Position numbers and translations under genes: made by a program. Below the pieces are notes generated by a model. The model was not told where the DNA came from. It did no database searches and saw nothing but the letters and a program-made list of their open reading frames with translations. 23,348 nt of DNA from Sphaeroforma arctica JP610 (taxonomy: Eukaryota; Opisthokonta; Ichthyosporea; Ichthyophonida), in assembly GCF_001186125.1 (NCBI RefSeq), contig NW_014040048.1:4813-28160 (forward strand). Direction: 5' to 3'. This document shows positions 8,897 through 17,545 of the stretch, in pieces. Position 1 is the stretch's first letter. Every line of letters begins with the position of its first letter.

Positions 8897-10235
8897 ATGT
8901 TCAAAGATATTGCGTACCAACGACGGTCTCCGCACCAACCCTGCATACCGGGTACCGCTGACTCAGGCGCCACCCCCGCTGGCTACTTTGAGGACCTATT
9001 CAACTCTACAAACCCGTACGTGGTTCCACCGGATACGGAACCCTCTACCGATGTCACTTCCACCATACGCCCCGACGATATAATGGAGGCTATACTACAC
9101 TATTGCAATAAAGGGCCTGGCCCCGACGGAATCCTCATCCTCCTCCTGAAGGCCGCAGTGGAGCGCTCCACCGAACGCCGGACATTAGGACGCCCCGACG
9201 CCAATAGCCCACTTATTATACTCCTTGGAGCTACTAAAGGCGGGTACCTTCCTTGCAGCCCTGAACTGCAGCCTCCTGACAGCGCACCCAAAGAAAGCCG
9301 TTGCAGATATTATCTCCCCAGCCGACTCGCTCACGCAAATAGTCAGACGCATTTCTGAAAAGTGCTTTCTTAATCTGATTACGAGCCACCCCGGCTCTGC
9401 TACCCATGCTACCCAAGCTGACTTCAAATCACGGTACTCCTGTCATACCCAAGCACTTGCCGTCATGGAATCTGAAACACAGTCAGAAGAGGAGTGGAAT
9501 GACGTCTGTCTGGACATTACTAAGGCATACGACAAGGTTACTCTCTCACTCCTATGGGTACTCCTGCGCCACGCTGGAATGCCCGAAAACTGGATCAACT
9601 GCCTCCGCGCGCTATTTGAGAGGGTCCCTACCCGAGTGACATACCGTTGCACCCTCTCGCCTCTATTCCACAGAACGAATGGCATCCTACAAGGCTCAAT
9701 CGTCTGCTCCCAGCTCTTTATTATCTACATAGATTCCTTAACTGTCACGCCAGCACAATTTCGACCCAAGCTCCTCCGCTATTATTTATTTGTTGATGAC
9801 ACACGGATCCAAGCCCCTCACTTGGTTCCGCTCCAGCCCTTCTTAGATGATATTGATGCATGGGGACGCAAATCTGGTCTCGAACAAGGTAACATTAAAT
9901 CCCGAGTACGATCCACCGACTTGCGACACGCGGCGCCAACCCTCCGTATAAATGGCGAGCGTATCACGCCGATGCTTGCAGACGCACCTTGGAACACACG
10001 TTACCTTCCCCTGAAGATGGTGCCCACACATGCCAAACCGAAATACTCCAAATATCTGGCCTTCACACTCTCTCACGAAATACCAGGGATCAACCTCGCC
10101 AGACATATGGAATCCCTGGTTGCAGCATTGTCTCTGGGTATCGCCTCTTTCTGCGCTTATGGCTTCCATGGCTTCAGTTGGCGACACCTCCGCAACCGAC
10201 TGGTGCTGTTCAAAATATTCATCCTTATGGCCTGA
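8897..10235 (+). pseudogene. LINE ORF2: non-LTR reverse transcriptase, frameshifted
   Basis: The RT core is readable. At 9100-9140 the frame starting 8897 gives CNKGPGPDGILILLLKA, the LINE 'K.pGpDgi' fingers motif. The frame starting 9225 and ending 10235 (336 residues) gives NDVCLDITKAYDKV (box with the first catalytic Asp), then NGILQGSIVCSQLFIIYIDS (the GxxQGS...SP.LF box) and LLRYYLFVDDTRIQAP, where FVDD stands at the usual Y/FADD catalytic pair, then a thumb with PKYSKYLAFTL near the family's 'yLG' motif. The enzyme copies LINE RNA at the nick made by the endonuclease. The change between the 8897 and 9225 frames falls near 9200-9300. The 9225 start is just the first possible codon in the second frame, not a real initiation site. 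Confidence 0.85.
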
Positions 10236-10890
10236 TTATTGCCTGGGCTCCGCCTATATGGAAGGATGCGTTGGACCCCCTGTTCGAGCACTTGAACTCA
10301 GCACTAGTCTAAGCAGCAGCCTTCATCACGGGCACTAAATACCCTCGGTTTCCCGAACATCAAACAAACTTACTCTACTTTGTGGCCTGCTCCCCGCGCG
10401 ACCATTCGCGGACTACCTCGGAGGTTGCCCGGGAATACAACTCGACTCAATGGCCAGCACAAATCCACTCACCCCTCTGACGCAACCTGTAGTAAACACA
10501 TCAAAATACGATACTAAAACCTACTGAGTCTNNNNNNNNNNNNNNNNNNNNACCTCGTGTAAATTAATTGTAAACTAATTCTAACTCCACACTGATAGTG
10601 GTTTAAGGGGACTTTTACTACAAACCCGCCTGGGCCCACGACAAACCATCACTTTCCCGTACAGGATTTATGCTCACCTGAAAACTGTACACAAAACCAC
10701 GGGCAGGCGTACACCCGACCATGTAGCCCTCCGCCAACGCTGTGACGACATCAGAAAGAACTCAACAAAACGCTGGTTCAACAAGGAGATCGCGGCAATG
10801 GCCCGGCGCCAATACTACTACCAACTGGTTATGGGTAAACCGCCAACCTCAAACCGAGACAAAGCCAGACACGACGGCTTCAATTTCAGA
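10236..10890 (+). pseudogene. LINE ORF2 C-terminal region, interrupted by the assembly gap
   Basis: After the RT, coding continues in broken frames. Before the gap one frame reads LLPARPFADYLGGCPGIQLD (near 10390-10460). After the gap the frame at 10591-10926 reads FPYRIYAHLKTVHKTTGRRT, then TKRWFNKEIAAMARRQYYYQ and LVMGKPPTSNRDKARH. The same series, PARQFAEYLGDCLGLHL, FPFRIYAYLK, KDIAGKARRQYHYLLVTG and DQDKPSHK, is found in the inverted copy on the opposite strand (11575-11090), which shows these are parts of one ORF2 and that the frames are real. About 150 bases around the gap (10486-10640) are AT-rich and have no counterpart in the other copy. The function of this C-terminal part is unknown; I do not see an RNase H or a CCHC motif. 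Confidence 0.6.
10532..10551. other. Assembly gap (20 N)
   Basis: Exactly 20 N residues. It lies within the C-terminal region of the plus-strand LINE and within an AT-rich segment that the second LINE copy lacks. A fixed short run of N is usually a placeholder for a join of unknown size, so the distance across it, and even the joining of its two sides, should not be taken literally. Confidence 0.98.
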
Positions 10891-10894
10891 GGTT

Positions 10895-11580
10895 CTGGGA
10901 AGACTAAAAGGAAATTAAGATTGTAGAACTGTCGCGAGAAACTCTGCGTTAGTGATGCAACGATGGAGGAGATCCGGCACGTCAATTCGCGACGATGGAT
11001 ACAGAACACTCCCACCATTGGGTGTGAGCTGAAACTCGTCTGCCATTGTGTGGGATGAAGCTGGACCACGTGTTGTTTGCTACCATGACACAAAGGCGTA
11101 TAGGAGTGTTTTCACGGCATTGTGTAAAGCTTTATGGGAGGGCTTGTCTTGGTCCGTGATGGGAAGTTCTCCCGTTACAAGTAGATAGTGGTATTGGCGG
11201 CGAGCCTTCCCTGCTATATCCTTAGATGTGGACGTTGTGTGGTATTGTGTCGGATCTGCTCGCGGAGCGTACGGATATTTTTATGTTAAGGTGTACACCC
11301 GCCCCTCGATTTCAGATAAGCGTAAATTCTGAACGGGAATTTGTCCGGAGGTCTGTTACGTGCCTAATCGGGTCGCGTATGCGGGGCGAGTGGGGTTGTA
11401 CTGTTGATCGAGACAAGATGTAGTCCCAGGCAGTCACCAAGGTATTCTGCAAATTGGCGTGCTGGAAATAAACGACAGAAGCGGGGGTAGCCGTATGCGC
11501 TGGTGTGGGAGTTTCGGGAATGCAGTGCCTGTTATGATGGCTACTGCTTGGACTAGTGCCGACCAAACCCTCCACGCTTT
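10895..11580 (-). mobile_element. Second, 5'-truncated LINE copy in inverted orientation
   Basis: Read on the minus strand from about 11575, this stretch repeats the C-terminal coding of the neighbouring LINE in the same order: a block around ACTAGTCCAAGCAGTAGCC (11539-11560) matching 10301-10325, then PARQFAEYLGDCLGLHL, FPFRIYAYLK, KDIAGKARRQYHYLLVTG, DQDKPSHK. It then continues further 3' than the plus copy, with TQWQTSFSSHPMVGVFCIHR, RELTCRISSIVASLTQSFSR and FPEPLKL, in a frame covering 11093 to about 10895. That last part is also found at 21845-21700. Divergence from the plus copy is high, so the two are old and separate insertions or an old inverted duplication. The copy starts mid-ORF2, which is the common 5' truncation of LINEs. 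Frames are broken several times. Confidence 0.75.
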
Positions 11581-11581
11581 G

Positions 11582-11800
11582 CTAAATTAAATCATACACG
11601 CTCCAGAGAGCAAGCACACGCGGATGAAGTAATACGATAGGATCGGGTGAGCGCGTGTACGAAATAATAATGGCAAAGCCTCTGCAAAATGTTTGTTCAC
11701 AATGACGCAATACTCCTATGATGATCGTCACTACACATGCGACTACAAATTCAAATATTTGTAATGATTGACTCGGTACATCAGCAATGGTGTCCAACAT
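11582..11800 (-). CDS. Small unrecognised ORF in repeat unit 1 (hydrophobic)
   Basis: A 72-codon frame begins MLDTIADVPSQSLQIFEFVV and continues with ACVVTIIIGVL, a hydrophobic stretch that could be a membrane segment, then LHPRVLALWSVYDLI before the stop. It is listed because the start and the hydrophobic core recur in the other two repeat units: unit 2 begins MLDIIAGGLSES, and unit 3 has QMSEDVVICVVMIIT. That recurrence may reflect only the DNA repeat rather than selection for protein, and unit 2 loses the frame. No homologue is recognised. It might be an exon of an old triplicated gene. Confidence 0.2.
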   Translation of the reverse strand: MLDTIADVPSQSLQIFEFVVACVVTIIIGVLRHCEQTFCRGFAIIISYTRSPDPIVLLHPRVLALWSVYDLI

Positions 11801-12660
11801 AGCTTTTTTATCTAATCTGGCCGATGAATTGTGGTATGCTTCCCTACCTTTTGACGTGTGCGATTAGAAGAGTGAGAAAAAGGTCACCTCTTTTCAGTTT
11901 TATTCAGAAATAGGGTAGTGATTAGTGGGGTACCTTATAATATTATCCCTATACTGACCTTCGAACAACCACATATGAAGAAAAAAACGACTTCTTTTTC
12001 CCTTCCAATTATGGCGAGATTGTGCGTCATCAGAAGAACATAATTGTATGATGCCAAGCACTGTTTAGTGCAGGCTAAGTCGAAGTAAATCATACACGTT
12101 TTATAAAGCAAGCACACGCGGATGAAATCATCCGATGAAATTGCAAAATGTTCGTTCACAATGACACGGTGCTCCTGTGATGATCGTCACCCCATAGATG
12201 AAGTTCAGATATGAGTGATGATTCACTCAGCCCACCAGCAATGATGTCCAACATGTTTTTCTTCTTCTAACCTGATCGATATTTTGTGATATACTGCCAT
12301 GGCTTTTGACATGTACCATTAGAGAGGGGGAAAACAGGACACCTTATTCCAGTTTTGCGTTCTATACCTACCTTCGAACAACCTTATATGAAAGGAGCGT
12401 GTTCATCTTAAAGGTGACGAGATTGTGCGTTGTCGGAAGGATATTTTTTATGCCAAGTACTTCTTGGTACAGGCTTTGTCAAAGAATTTTTTACACGCTA
12501 GATAGGCCAAGCACACTTTGTTGAAATCATATGATGGGTTTTGACGAACTACGAAATGCTCTGGTTATAATCATCACTACACATATGACTACGTCTTCTG
12601 ACATTTGTGATGATTCACGCGGCTCATATATTGCCAATATTGCCTCTACTTTGACCACTG
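11582..12660. repeat. Three degenerate direct repeats of about 400-500 bp
   Basis: Unit 1 spans about 11585-12085, unit 2 about 12086-12485 and unit 3 about 12486-12660 (incomplete). Shared landmarks in the same order are: AAATCATACACG with GCAAGCACACGCGGATGA (11588, 12089, weaker at 12486), then TGATGATCGTCAC, then GCAATGGTGTCCAACAT / GCAATGATGTCCAACAT, then CCTTCGAACAACC with ATATGAA (units 1 and 2), and GAGATTGTGCGT followed by a short hairpin-like GCCAAG..CAGGC. On the minus strand all three encode a related short peptide near the middle: QIFEFVVACVVTIII in unit 1 and QMSEDVVICVVMIIT in unit 3, with unit 2 shifted. No known element family is recognised. It could be an old tandem duplication of an exon or of a non-coding repeat. 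Confidence 0.7.
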
Positions 12661-13539
12661 CAACGCTAAAAGCGGCTTGGTCCTCACAGGAGACAGTTCC
12701 TTACAGAATGATAAGTCTGTTGCCGTATACTGTCACGTCTTTACATAAAATAGAAGGTCCCTGATATAGTTGATATAATAGAAATACATGTTTACATAAA
12801 TATAATTTTTTTGTGGTACGTAAAACGTATAGGATATATTTGCAATAGTGAATTATCCAAATTTGAACGTTTGAAGATGCAATAGTGTACTTCAGAGATA
12901 GGAAGATAATTTTATACATATTTGTTTTCCACCGGACATTGAAATATACAATAAATAGACATGGACTCGGGCAAAACTTAAGACTTGATATATGTTCGAA
13001 TGTTCAGAGAGCAAGATCCTCTACTGAAATAGAACGAATTGAGCTCTGCTGACCAGCCTATTAGATGTATCCGCTTATGCAATAAATGGGGTGGAGATCC
13101 AGGTACCAAGTGATAGGGTCCTAGGTACAGTGGAATCACTGCATCAGCTTAGTGTATTGATATTCTACTTCTTTTCTTTCCAGTTGGGTTTGTATTTTTT
13201 TTTACGACGCGACAGTTATAATTGAAAGATAATTTCGAAGCATGAATGCGACCATTCTAAAAGTATCAATCTTAGTTGTTGACACCTGGAACAAATCGAG
13301 ACTGAAATGGTGAGAGTGATTTATACGGACCTAAGTTTTAATCTGACACCCGCTGATCTTTAGCTTATAAACAGCTGAACTTGAATTCTTTCAGAATGTA
13401 AACGTACTTCCTTGTACTTATCGCTTAGTATGGTACAGTCAGCCTTGTTGAGCCAACTTTCCATGTTTTAAGTTTAATAGCTATTGATACTATTGTCGTG
13501 ATAAAAGAAAAAGTATATACTAAGACTTCCTCGTCATAA
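12661..13539. other. AT-rich stretch without recognisable genes
   Basis: I see no frame with protein-like character on either strand here. There are several T and A runs, and a pyrimidine tract ending TTTCTTTCCAG at about 13172-13184, which resembles a splice acceptor but has no convincing exon after it. No repeat of other parts of the window was noticed. Confidence 0.6.
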
Positions 13540-14010
13540 AGGACTAGGGTGCCGAAGTTACCAGAAGAACTGGTCGAGGCTGACAAAGAACAAAGAGCTC
13601 AGCGAAATTGTGTCTGCGAGCTCAATGTCGATCGTAAAGGATCGAAAGCATCTAAACGCAAATTATGACGGATTCAAGAGCTAAAATAACAGGACCTTTA
13701 GGCTCTACAAAGTTGAATCATAGTGACTTGTGTTCTCCCCCCGGATCATAGTGACAATAACTACTCAGTGATCAAGTGTATCCCAGACCGCAAAATTGAA
13801 ACCACTCGAACACGAATTGAGTAGTCGTGGGCCGAGGGGCAGGGATTCTGCGTCTACTAAGGAGGAGGATGATCATGAGGTAAAGGAAAATATTAGGACC
13901 TTAGAAAACGTTATCATATAGTTTCAACGGAAGAAGAAGCCTGAGAAAATGGATACTGAAGGCGCGCGGTGTGACAAAAGAAAGGAAAATGTGGAATCAG
14001 ACAAAGGATA
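13540..14010 (+). pseudogene. Decayed coding remnants, charged, unrecognised
   Basis: Two short blocks of protein-like sequence lie on the plus strand. At 13540-13668, 42 codons read PKLPEELVEADKEQRAQRNC followed by a Lys/Ser-rich tail. At about 13780-14010 a Glu/Lys-rich block reads SSRGPRGRDSASTKEEDDHE and continues, interrupted, with KKKPEKMDTEGARCDKRKEN. Purine richness of this stretch alone can generate Lys/Glu-rich frames, so the coding impression may be partly compositional. Between them at 13725 and 13744 the short word ATCATAGTGAC occurs twice. No family is recognised. It could be part of an old element or of a lost host gene. Confidence 0.25.
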
Positions 14011-14090
14011 ACCAATTCGACACCGACTTTGCGATGGCACACGGAATGAATGATGAAAAAGAAGAATTTGATTATACACGACGATAGATA

Positions 14091-14579
14091 AGTATTACGT
14101 TCAGCTTACCTGTGTACCTAGACGTCAAGTAAAAGCAAAAAAGAACAATTCTGGGGTTTAAAGGCCTACTGGATAATCATATAAGAAAGGCGGATGAACA
14201 AGAAAAGGCCATGATCTATCATATGGCTGTCAGAGCAAGCAATACACGCGAGGATCATCATAGCCCTTTTTCAGATTTGCGCGGACGGATCGTTCTCACC
14301 GCATTACATTATACAGTAAGCCATCAGATATTTCGGGCATGGCATATTCCAGGATTCAATATTCTCCCGCACGACAGATGAAGGACACTAAAATCTTACA
14401 TAATGAGTTTTAGAAAAGACTACGGATGACAATTTTTGTATTTGGCTTGGTTCGCCATAGAAGATTATCTTACGGACACTACTTTGATATCCGATTCACT
14501 GACATTACACAATGCAAATATTATGACTGAGACGATGACTGATCGAGACTACGAGTCTCCAGGTACACAAAGCCATTAA
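14091..14579 (+). pseudogene. Decayed 163-codon frame, unrecognised
   Basis: One plus-strand frame reads protein-like across 163 codons though it is interrupted a few times. Its best block (about 14146-14385) gives GFKGLLDNHIRKADEQEKAM, RASNTREDHHSPFSDLRGRI and FRAWHIPGFNILPHDR; a later block gives FAIEDYLTDTTLISDSLTLH. Composition is balanced, with Trp, His and hydrophobic residues at coding-like spacing, unlike the simple charged frames just upstream. I recognise no family motif and cannot say if it belonged to an element or to the host. Neighbouring decayed frames on the same strand (13540-14010, 14845-15000, 15392-15571) may be parts of the same lost locus. Confidence 0.3.
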
Positions 14580-14844
14580 TTGGGTCATCATTTCTGATAC
14601 AGGCATATGAAGTGCAGCTAGAAGTGACTTCAAGTGCAAGCGATGATCTAGTGTAATCTTCACAACCTTCTGATTACTTACAAAATCAATCGAGGCATCT
14701 ATTCTATAGTAGTCAAAAGTAGAAGCATGCTATTAAACATATGAATATGGCAAAGACAGAGGAAGATGTTGTAAAGGAGGAAAACATAATTATATATAAA
14801 CTCAAAACCTAAGCAGATTATACCTTTAGTGTATCACAAATGCA

Positions 14845-15000
14845 ATGACTGCGAAGTTATTTGGTGATCAAACTGGATATGAGTATGCCCTTGTGTATAG
14901 TGTATCTGAAGGCGAGCCGTGGCGGATATCATTGATTTTGTTGTTGAGCTGCCCATGTCCGAGCATACACAAATTGGTTGTACGTCCATCGCGTGTTTGA
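14845..15000 (+). CDS. Small hypothetical ORF (51 codons)
   Basis: ATG at 14845 opens a frame reading MTAKLFGDQTGYEYALVYSV, then SEGEPWRISLILLLSCPCPS and a short basic end before TGA at 14998. The frame is open back to 14830. It has a mixed composition and a hydrophobic Ile/Leu cluster near residues 29-36. No homologue is recognised, and at this length a chance ORF is possible. It lies in an AT-rich stretch with other short same-strand remnants. Confidence 0.2.
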   Translation: MTAKLFGDQTGYEYALVYSVSEGEPWRISLILLLSCPCPSIHKLVVRPSRV

Positions 15001-15825
15001 TGTTTCATGATATACTGCCGTGCTATATTCTCTGAAAAGGTTAAATCAACTCGAACTATGGCTGAAACAGAACAAGCATCTATAAGTATTTCGCAGATTT
15101 CGGCTTGGAAACTATAGTGGGCAATGTCAACGGTAGTGAGAATACAGAAGATCCCAGGACGAGATAGTTGTTACTCCTTGCAAGCACATACCGCGAAATG
15201 GGTGTACATTATAAGCCCCATGTAGATACAAGATGCTAACAAGGCGAGACACAAAGATGTAGGACTTCATGCGAAAAGAATTGCTTGATGATGCATTCTG
15301 ACCGACATGTGTGTGCCATATTCAATTTACTAGCACGTACAAACTGTACAAATAAACGATAGACACAAACCGAATTTGATCACTGGTACAATGTCAGCTT
15401 ACTTTTTTAGGGGCCGACATAGTGAATTATGGGTATTTGTGTGGACAAAGTACCCTGGGAGGATATTTAAGACCAGACCACAGGACCAGGCCTAAAAGAT
15501 TATTTCAGAACCCAACCAGAGGACCGGATCAATATATTAGTGGAATACATAATTTAATAAGATATAAGTGATGACTCATCCGAAGCCATAGAGACGGGTA
15601 TTTTCAAATTACCTGATGGCAGAGAAAGTCTCGTTCCACATAGGAGCATGATTAATAAATACAGCTGACGCGGCATTCTCAATGGCACTTCCGACTGAGT
15701 TCACTTATTTCAGACTTAACTTAACGTTTTTTACTAAGTGTCCAAACTACTGTGTTTAATAATACGTTCTGTACAGGCTTAGCTAACAAAAGTTTACTTA
15801 GTTATGATTTTTATTTGTTACCACG
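15001..15825. other. Mostly non-coding; one short open stretch
   Basis: The only protein-like sequence is at about 15392-15571 on the plus strand: GADIVNYGYLCGQSTLGGYL, then RPDHRTRPKRLFQNPTRGPD and a stop at 15569. It has no ATG and follows TTACTTTTTTAG, which resembles a splice acceptor at about 15409, so it could be an exon relic. Nothing else is seen on either strand. Confidence 0.25.
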
Positions 15826-16218
15826 ATGAATGAATATACTACGTGGGAAAGAAGCATGTGTTCGATTGTTGAAACAACTGCTTGGAATTCATCGGCAATC
15901 GCCATGGTATCAATGTATAGGAGCTTATGGACACGATACACACAGTACAAACACGTGCGGGTGAGGAAGGGCAACTTTTCTAGCAAATATTATGTATACA
16001 GAACCAACACAGAGTTAATTAAAATTGTAGAACGATATATTTCGGTCGTAAAGAAGCTTCAGATGTTTAAGCAACACGGGCTACAACTTGTCCAAGGTGT
16101 GATTGCCAGGGCACCAATAGATATTCTCAAGAACACCATATCTGGTACTAGGGTTGGTGGCTTAGTCGGCAACCGTCGGTATCGCAACACAGCGGTAATC
16201 AACACATACGGCGGATAA
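15826..16218 (+). CDS. Hypothetical protein (130 residues), unrecognised
   Basis: A complete ORF starts at ATG 15826 (MNEYTTWERSMCSIVETTAW) and ends at 16218. The middle is basic and Tyr-rich (RYTQYKHVRVRKGNFSSKYY), followed by a probably helical stretch, TELIKIVERYISVVKKLQMF, and a Gly/Arg-rich end (GTRVGGLVGNRRYRN). Among plus-strand frames in the 12.7-18.5 kb part this is one of the longer intact ones. No domain is recognised and no promoter is evident. Opposite-strand frames overlap it (15798-15986 and 16059-16268), so a chance ORF cannot be excluded. It could be an exon of a larger gene or a remnant of an element. Confidence 0.3.
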   Translation: MNEYTTWERSMCSIVETTAWNSSAIAMVSMYRSLWTRYTQYKHVRVRKGNFSSKYYVYRTNTELIKIVERYISVVKKLQMFKQHGLQLVQGVIARAPIDILKNTISGTRVGGLVGNRRYRNTAVINTYGG

Positions 16219-16326
16219 CACCAGAAAGTTACTAGATTAAATTTGGAACATTCCACAAAATTTTCCAATTTGCGTCTAACACGAAGGTACCTCGGCTGGT
16301 AGCAGTTTTGGAACTAGTGATGAATC

Positions 16327-16406
16327 TGTAGTAAATTAGGTGAATGACTGAGCTAACCAACCTGGTACTTGGTTGGTTGATCCAGTCATTCATCTAATTT
16401 ACTACA
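16327..16406. repeat. 80-bp imperfect foldback (hairpin) with 36-base arms
   Basis: The left arm 16327-16362 begins TGTAGTAAATTAGGTGAATG and ends AACCAACC; the right arm 16371-16406 is its reverse complement with about five mismatches, four of them in one block (AGCT against GATC on the folded arm), around an 8-base loop (TGGTACTT). Such a structure fits a very short foldback/MITE-like element or an RNA hairpin. It sits between two unrecognised ORFs (ending 16218 and starting 16449). No flanking target-site duplication was evident. Confidence 0.85.
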
Positions 16407-16448
16407 AAGCAGGCGGTTTGCTTACAACGGTATTGCTCGGGTTCACCC

Positions 16449-16772
16449 ATGCTGGTTTCAACTTTTTGTTTGGTTTGTTTTTGGCTGGGGTACGACAGTT
16501 ACATGCTCCACCATCGTCCGAAAAGAGGCTGGAGGGGTGTATGTAAGTATTGTAAGTATGGTCTTGCACGAGGTGCTGGCGACTACAACATCTGCAACTT
16601 GCAAATCTTCGATTCATTTCTCGCGCGGTTAAAACTATTCTTAAAATATGGTATACAGACTTATGGCAAATATCTGTATGCTCTTCTGCAAAGATGTCCG
16701 ATAATTATTCCGAGCAATATGTGGGTACCTGTGTGTGCCTGTATTACAAGACTTCCGTTGGATATCTATTGA
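16449..16772 (+). CDS. Hypothetical protein (107 residues), unrecognised
   Basis: The ORF starts at ATG 16449 with a hydrophobic segment (MLVSTFCLVCFWLGYDSYML) that could be a signal peptide or anchor, followed by a basic Trp/Arg stretch (HRPKRGWRGVCKYCKYG) with a CKYCKY pair of cysteines, and helical-looking LARLKLFLKYGIQTYGKYLY. It ends PLDIY. No family is recognised. A minus-strand frame at 16402-16617 overlaps and is equally uninformative. The 80-bp foldback lies 43 bases upstream. At 107 residues in AT-rich DNA it may be a chance ORF. Confidence 0.22.
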   Translation: MLVSTFCLVCFWLGYDSYMLHHRPKRGWRGVCKYCKYGLARGAGDYNICNLQIFDSFLARLKLFLKYGIQTYGKYLYALLQRCPIIIPSNMWVPVCACITRLPLDIY

Positions 16773-17343
16773 AAAAAGGTAAATATGACGAGATGTATAC
16801 ACAAGATCGGTCAATATATCTGCAAAATTATGTGGGGAGACAACAGCTGACAGATATTGAACACAATTGAAAACGCGTAAGTTGTGTCTTGGAAACGTTA
16901 CTGAGAAACAAATACTTCTATTGTTATAAACATCACAGTGTTTCATCAGTCAACGAGTATTGTACCTCTCAGAGATTGTAAGCAGCACATGGCAGTTCTT
17001 CATAGCGTTGTGATGATATCATTGATGCAAAGAGTATAAATCTATTTTATGTGTATTGGATATGACAGACTGGGAGGCACGACTATCGTTCCTATGATAG
17101 AATAGAAGAATAAGCAAGAAACCGTATATTCTTTTTGAGTGAACACAAAGTTTTGCAATGTGTTTATGGAACCTAACAAAGGGGTTGTCAATTAAATATA
17201 TAGAAAATAGTGCTTGGGTTATAGGCCATTTATAGCCGATCAAATAGAATACGAGTTGACAAGTACAACATAAACGGCCATCCGGTCCGTGTAGAGGTGA
17301 CCAGAACGTTTACAAGGTAGTGCAGCTACATATGAAGGACGTG
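16773..17343. other. AT-rich stretch without recognisable genes
   Basis: Short overlapping frames are found on the minus strand (16641-16946 and 17019-17243), rich in Ile, Tyr and Ser as expected of AT-rich chance ORFs. No motif, repeat or RNA gene was seen. Confidence 0.5.
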
Positions 17344-17545
17344 CAGTGGCTTGGATAGAGATTGACATCTGGCTACCGGCCTGTGGAGCTGCCTGTTAGA
17401 AGAGTTATTGCTATGGCTAGAAGAGAATGTGTTGCCATTTGGCTAATGAGCTGTGGTGCTGCAGTTGGAGGCTTTGATGTGATATGAAGAAATTACCATC
17501 GACATTTGGCTACTGAGCTGTGGAATTGCCAGTGCGTCGAAGGAA
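17344..17545. repeat. Degenerate tandem repeat, three units of about 68 bp
   Basis: The word GACATCTGGCTA at 17364, GCCATTTGGCTA at 17434 and GACATTTGGCTA at 17501 is each followed, after a few bases, by (G)CTGTGGAGCTGCC, CTGTGGTGCTGCAG and CTGTGGAATTGCCAG. Spacing is 70 and 67 bases. Units are GA-rich in the parts between. The last unit runs into the start of the ORF at 17517-17915. No periodic coding frame persists through the three units because the spacing is not a multiple of three. Confidence 0.7.

Larger units (their letters stand above)
6480..10890 (+). mobile_element. LINE (non-LTR retrotransposon), nearly full length, decayed
   Basis: The plus strand carries ORF1 (6600-7899), then an ORF2 starting on the ORF1 stop (7893) with an apurinic-type endonuclease (7893-8590), a non-LTR reverse transcriptase (8897-10235) and a C-terminal coding region (10236-10890) interrupted by the assembly gap. 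This two-ORF order with endonuclease before RT is that of the APE-type LINEs. I cannot assign the clade. The 5' end is close to the last readable element B sequence (6447). The 3' end is ragged: similarity to the inverted second copy stops near 10880-10890 and no poly(A) tail is seen, so the end was probably lost at the junction with that copy. Several frameshifts and stops show the copy is inactive. Confidence 0.85.

Noticed and set aside
10740-10860. Segment RWFNKEIAAMARRQYYY first taken for the endonuclease-RT linker of another LINE
   Set aside because: Colinearity with the inverted copy (PARQFAEYLG... then FPFRIYAYLK... then ARRQYHYLLV) shows it belongs after the RT, in the ORF2 C-terminus of the same LINE.
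11045-11331. Plus-strand frame starting VWDEAGPRVVCYHDTKAYRS that looks protein-like
   Set aside because: It lies antisense to the inverted LINE copy, whose minus-strand reading is confirmed by homology to the plus-strand LINE; the plus frame has no such support.
14091-14579. Idea of a reassigned stop codon, as many frames carry in-frame TGA/TAA/TAG
   Set aside because: The conserved RNase H frame (1-735) and the first 259 codons of the Crypton recombinase are free of internal stops; the interruptions fit decay of dead elements.
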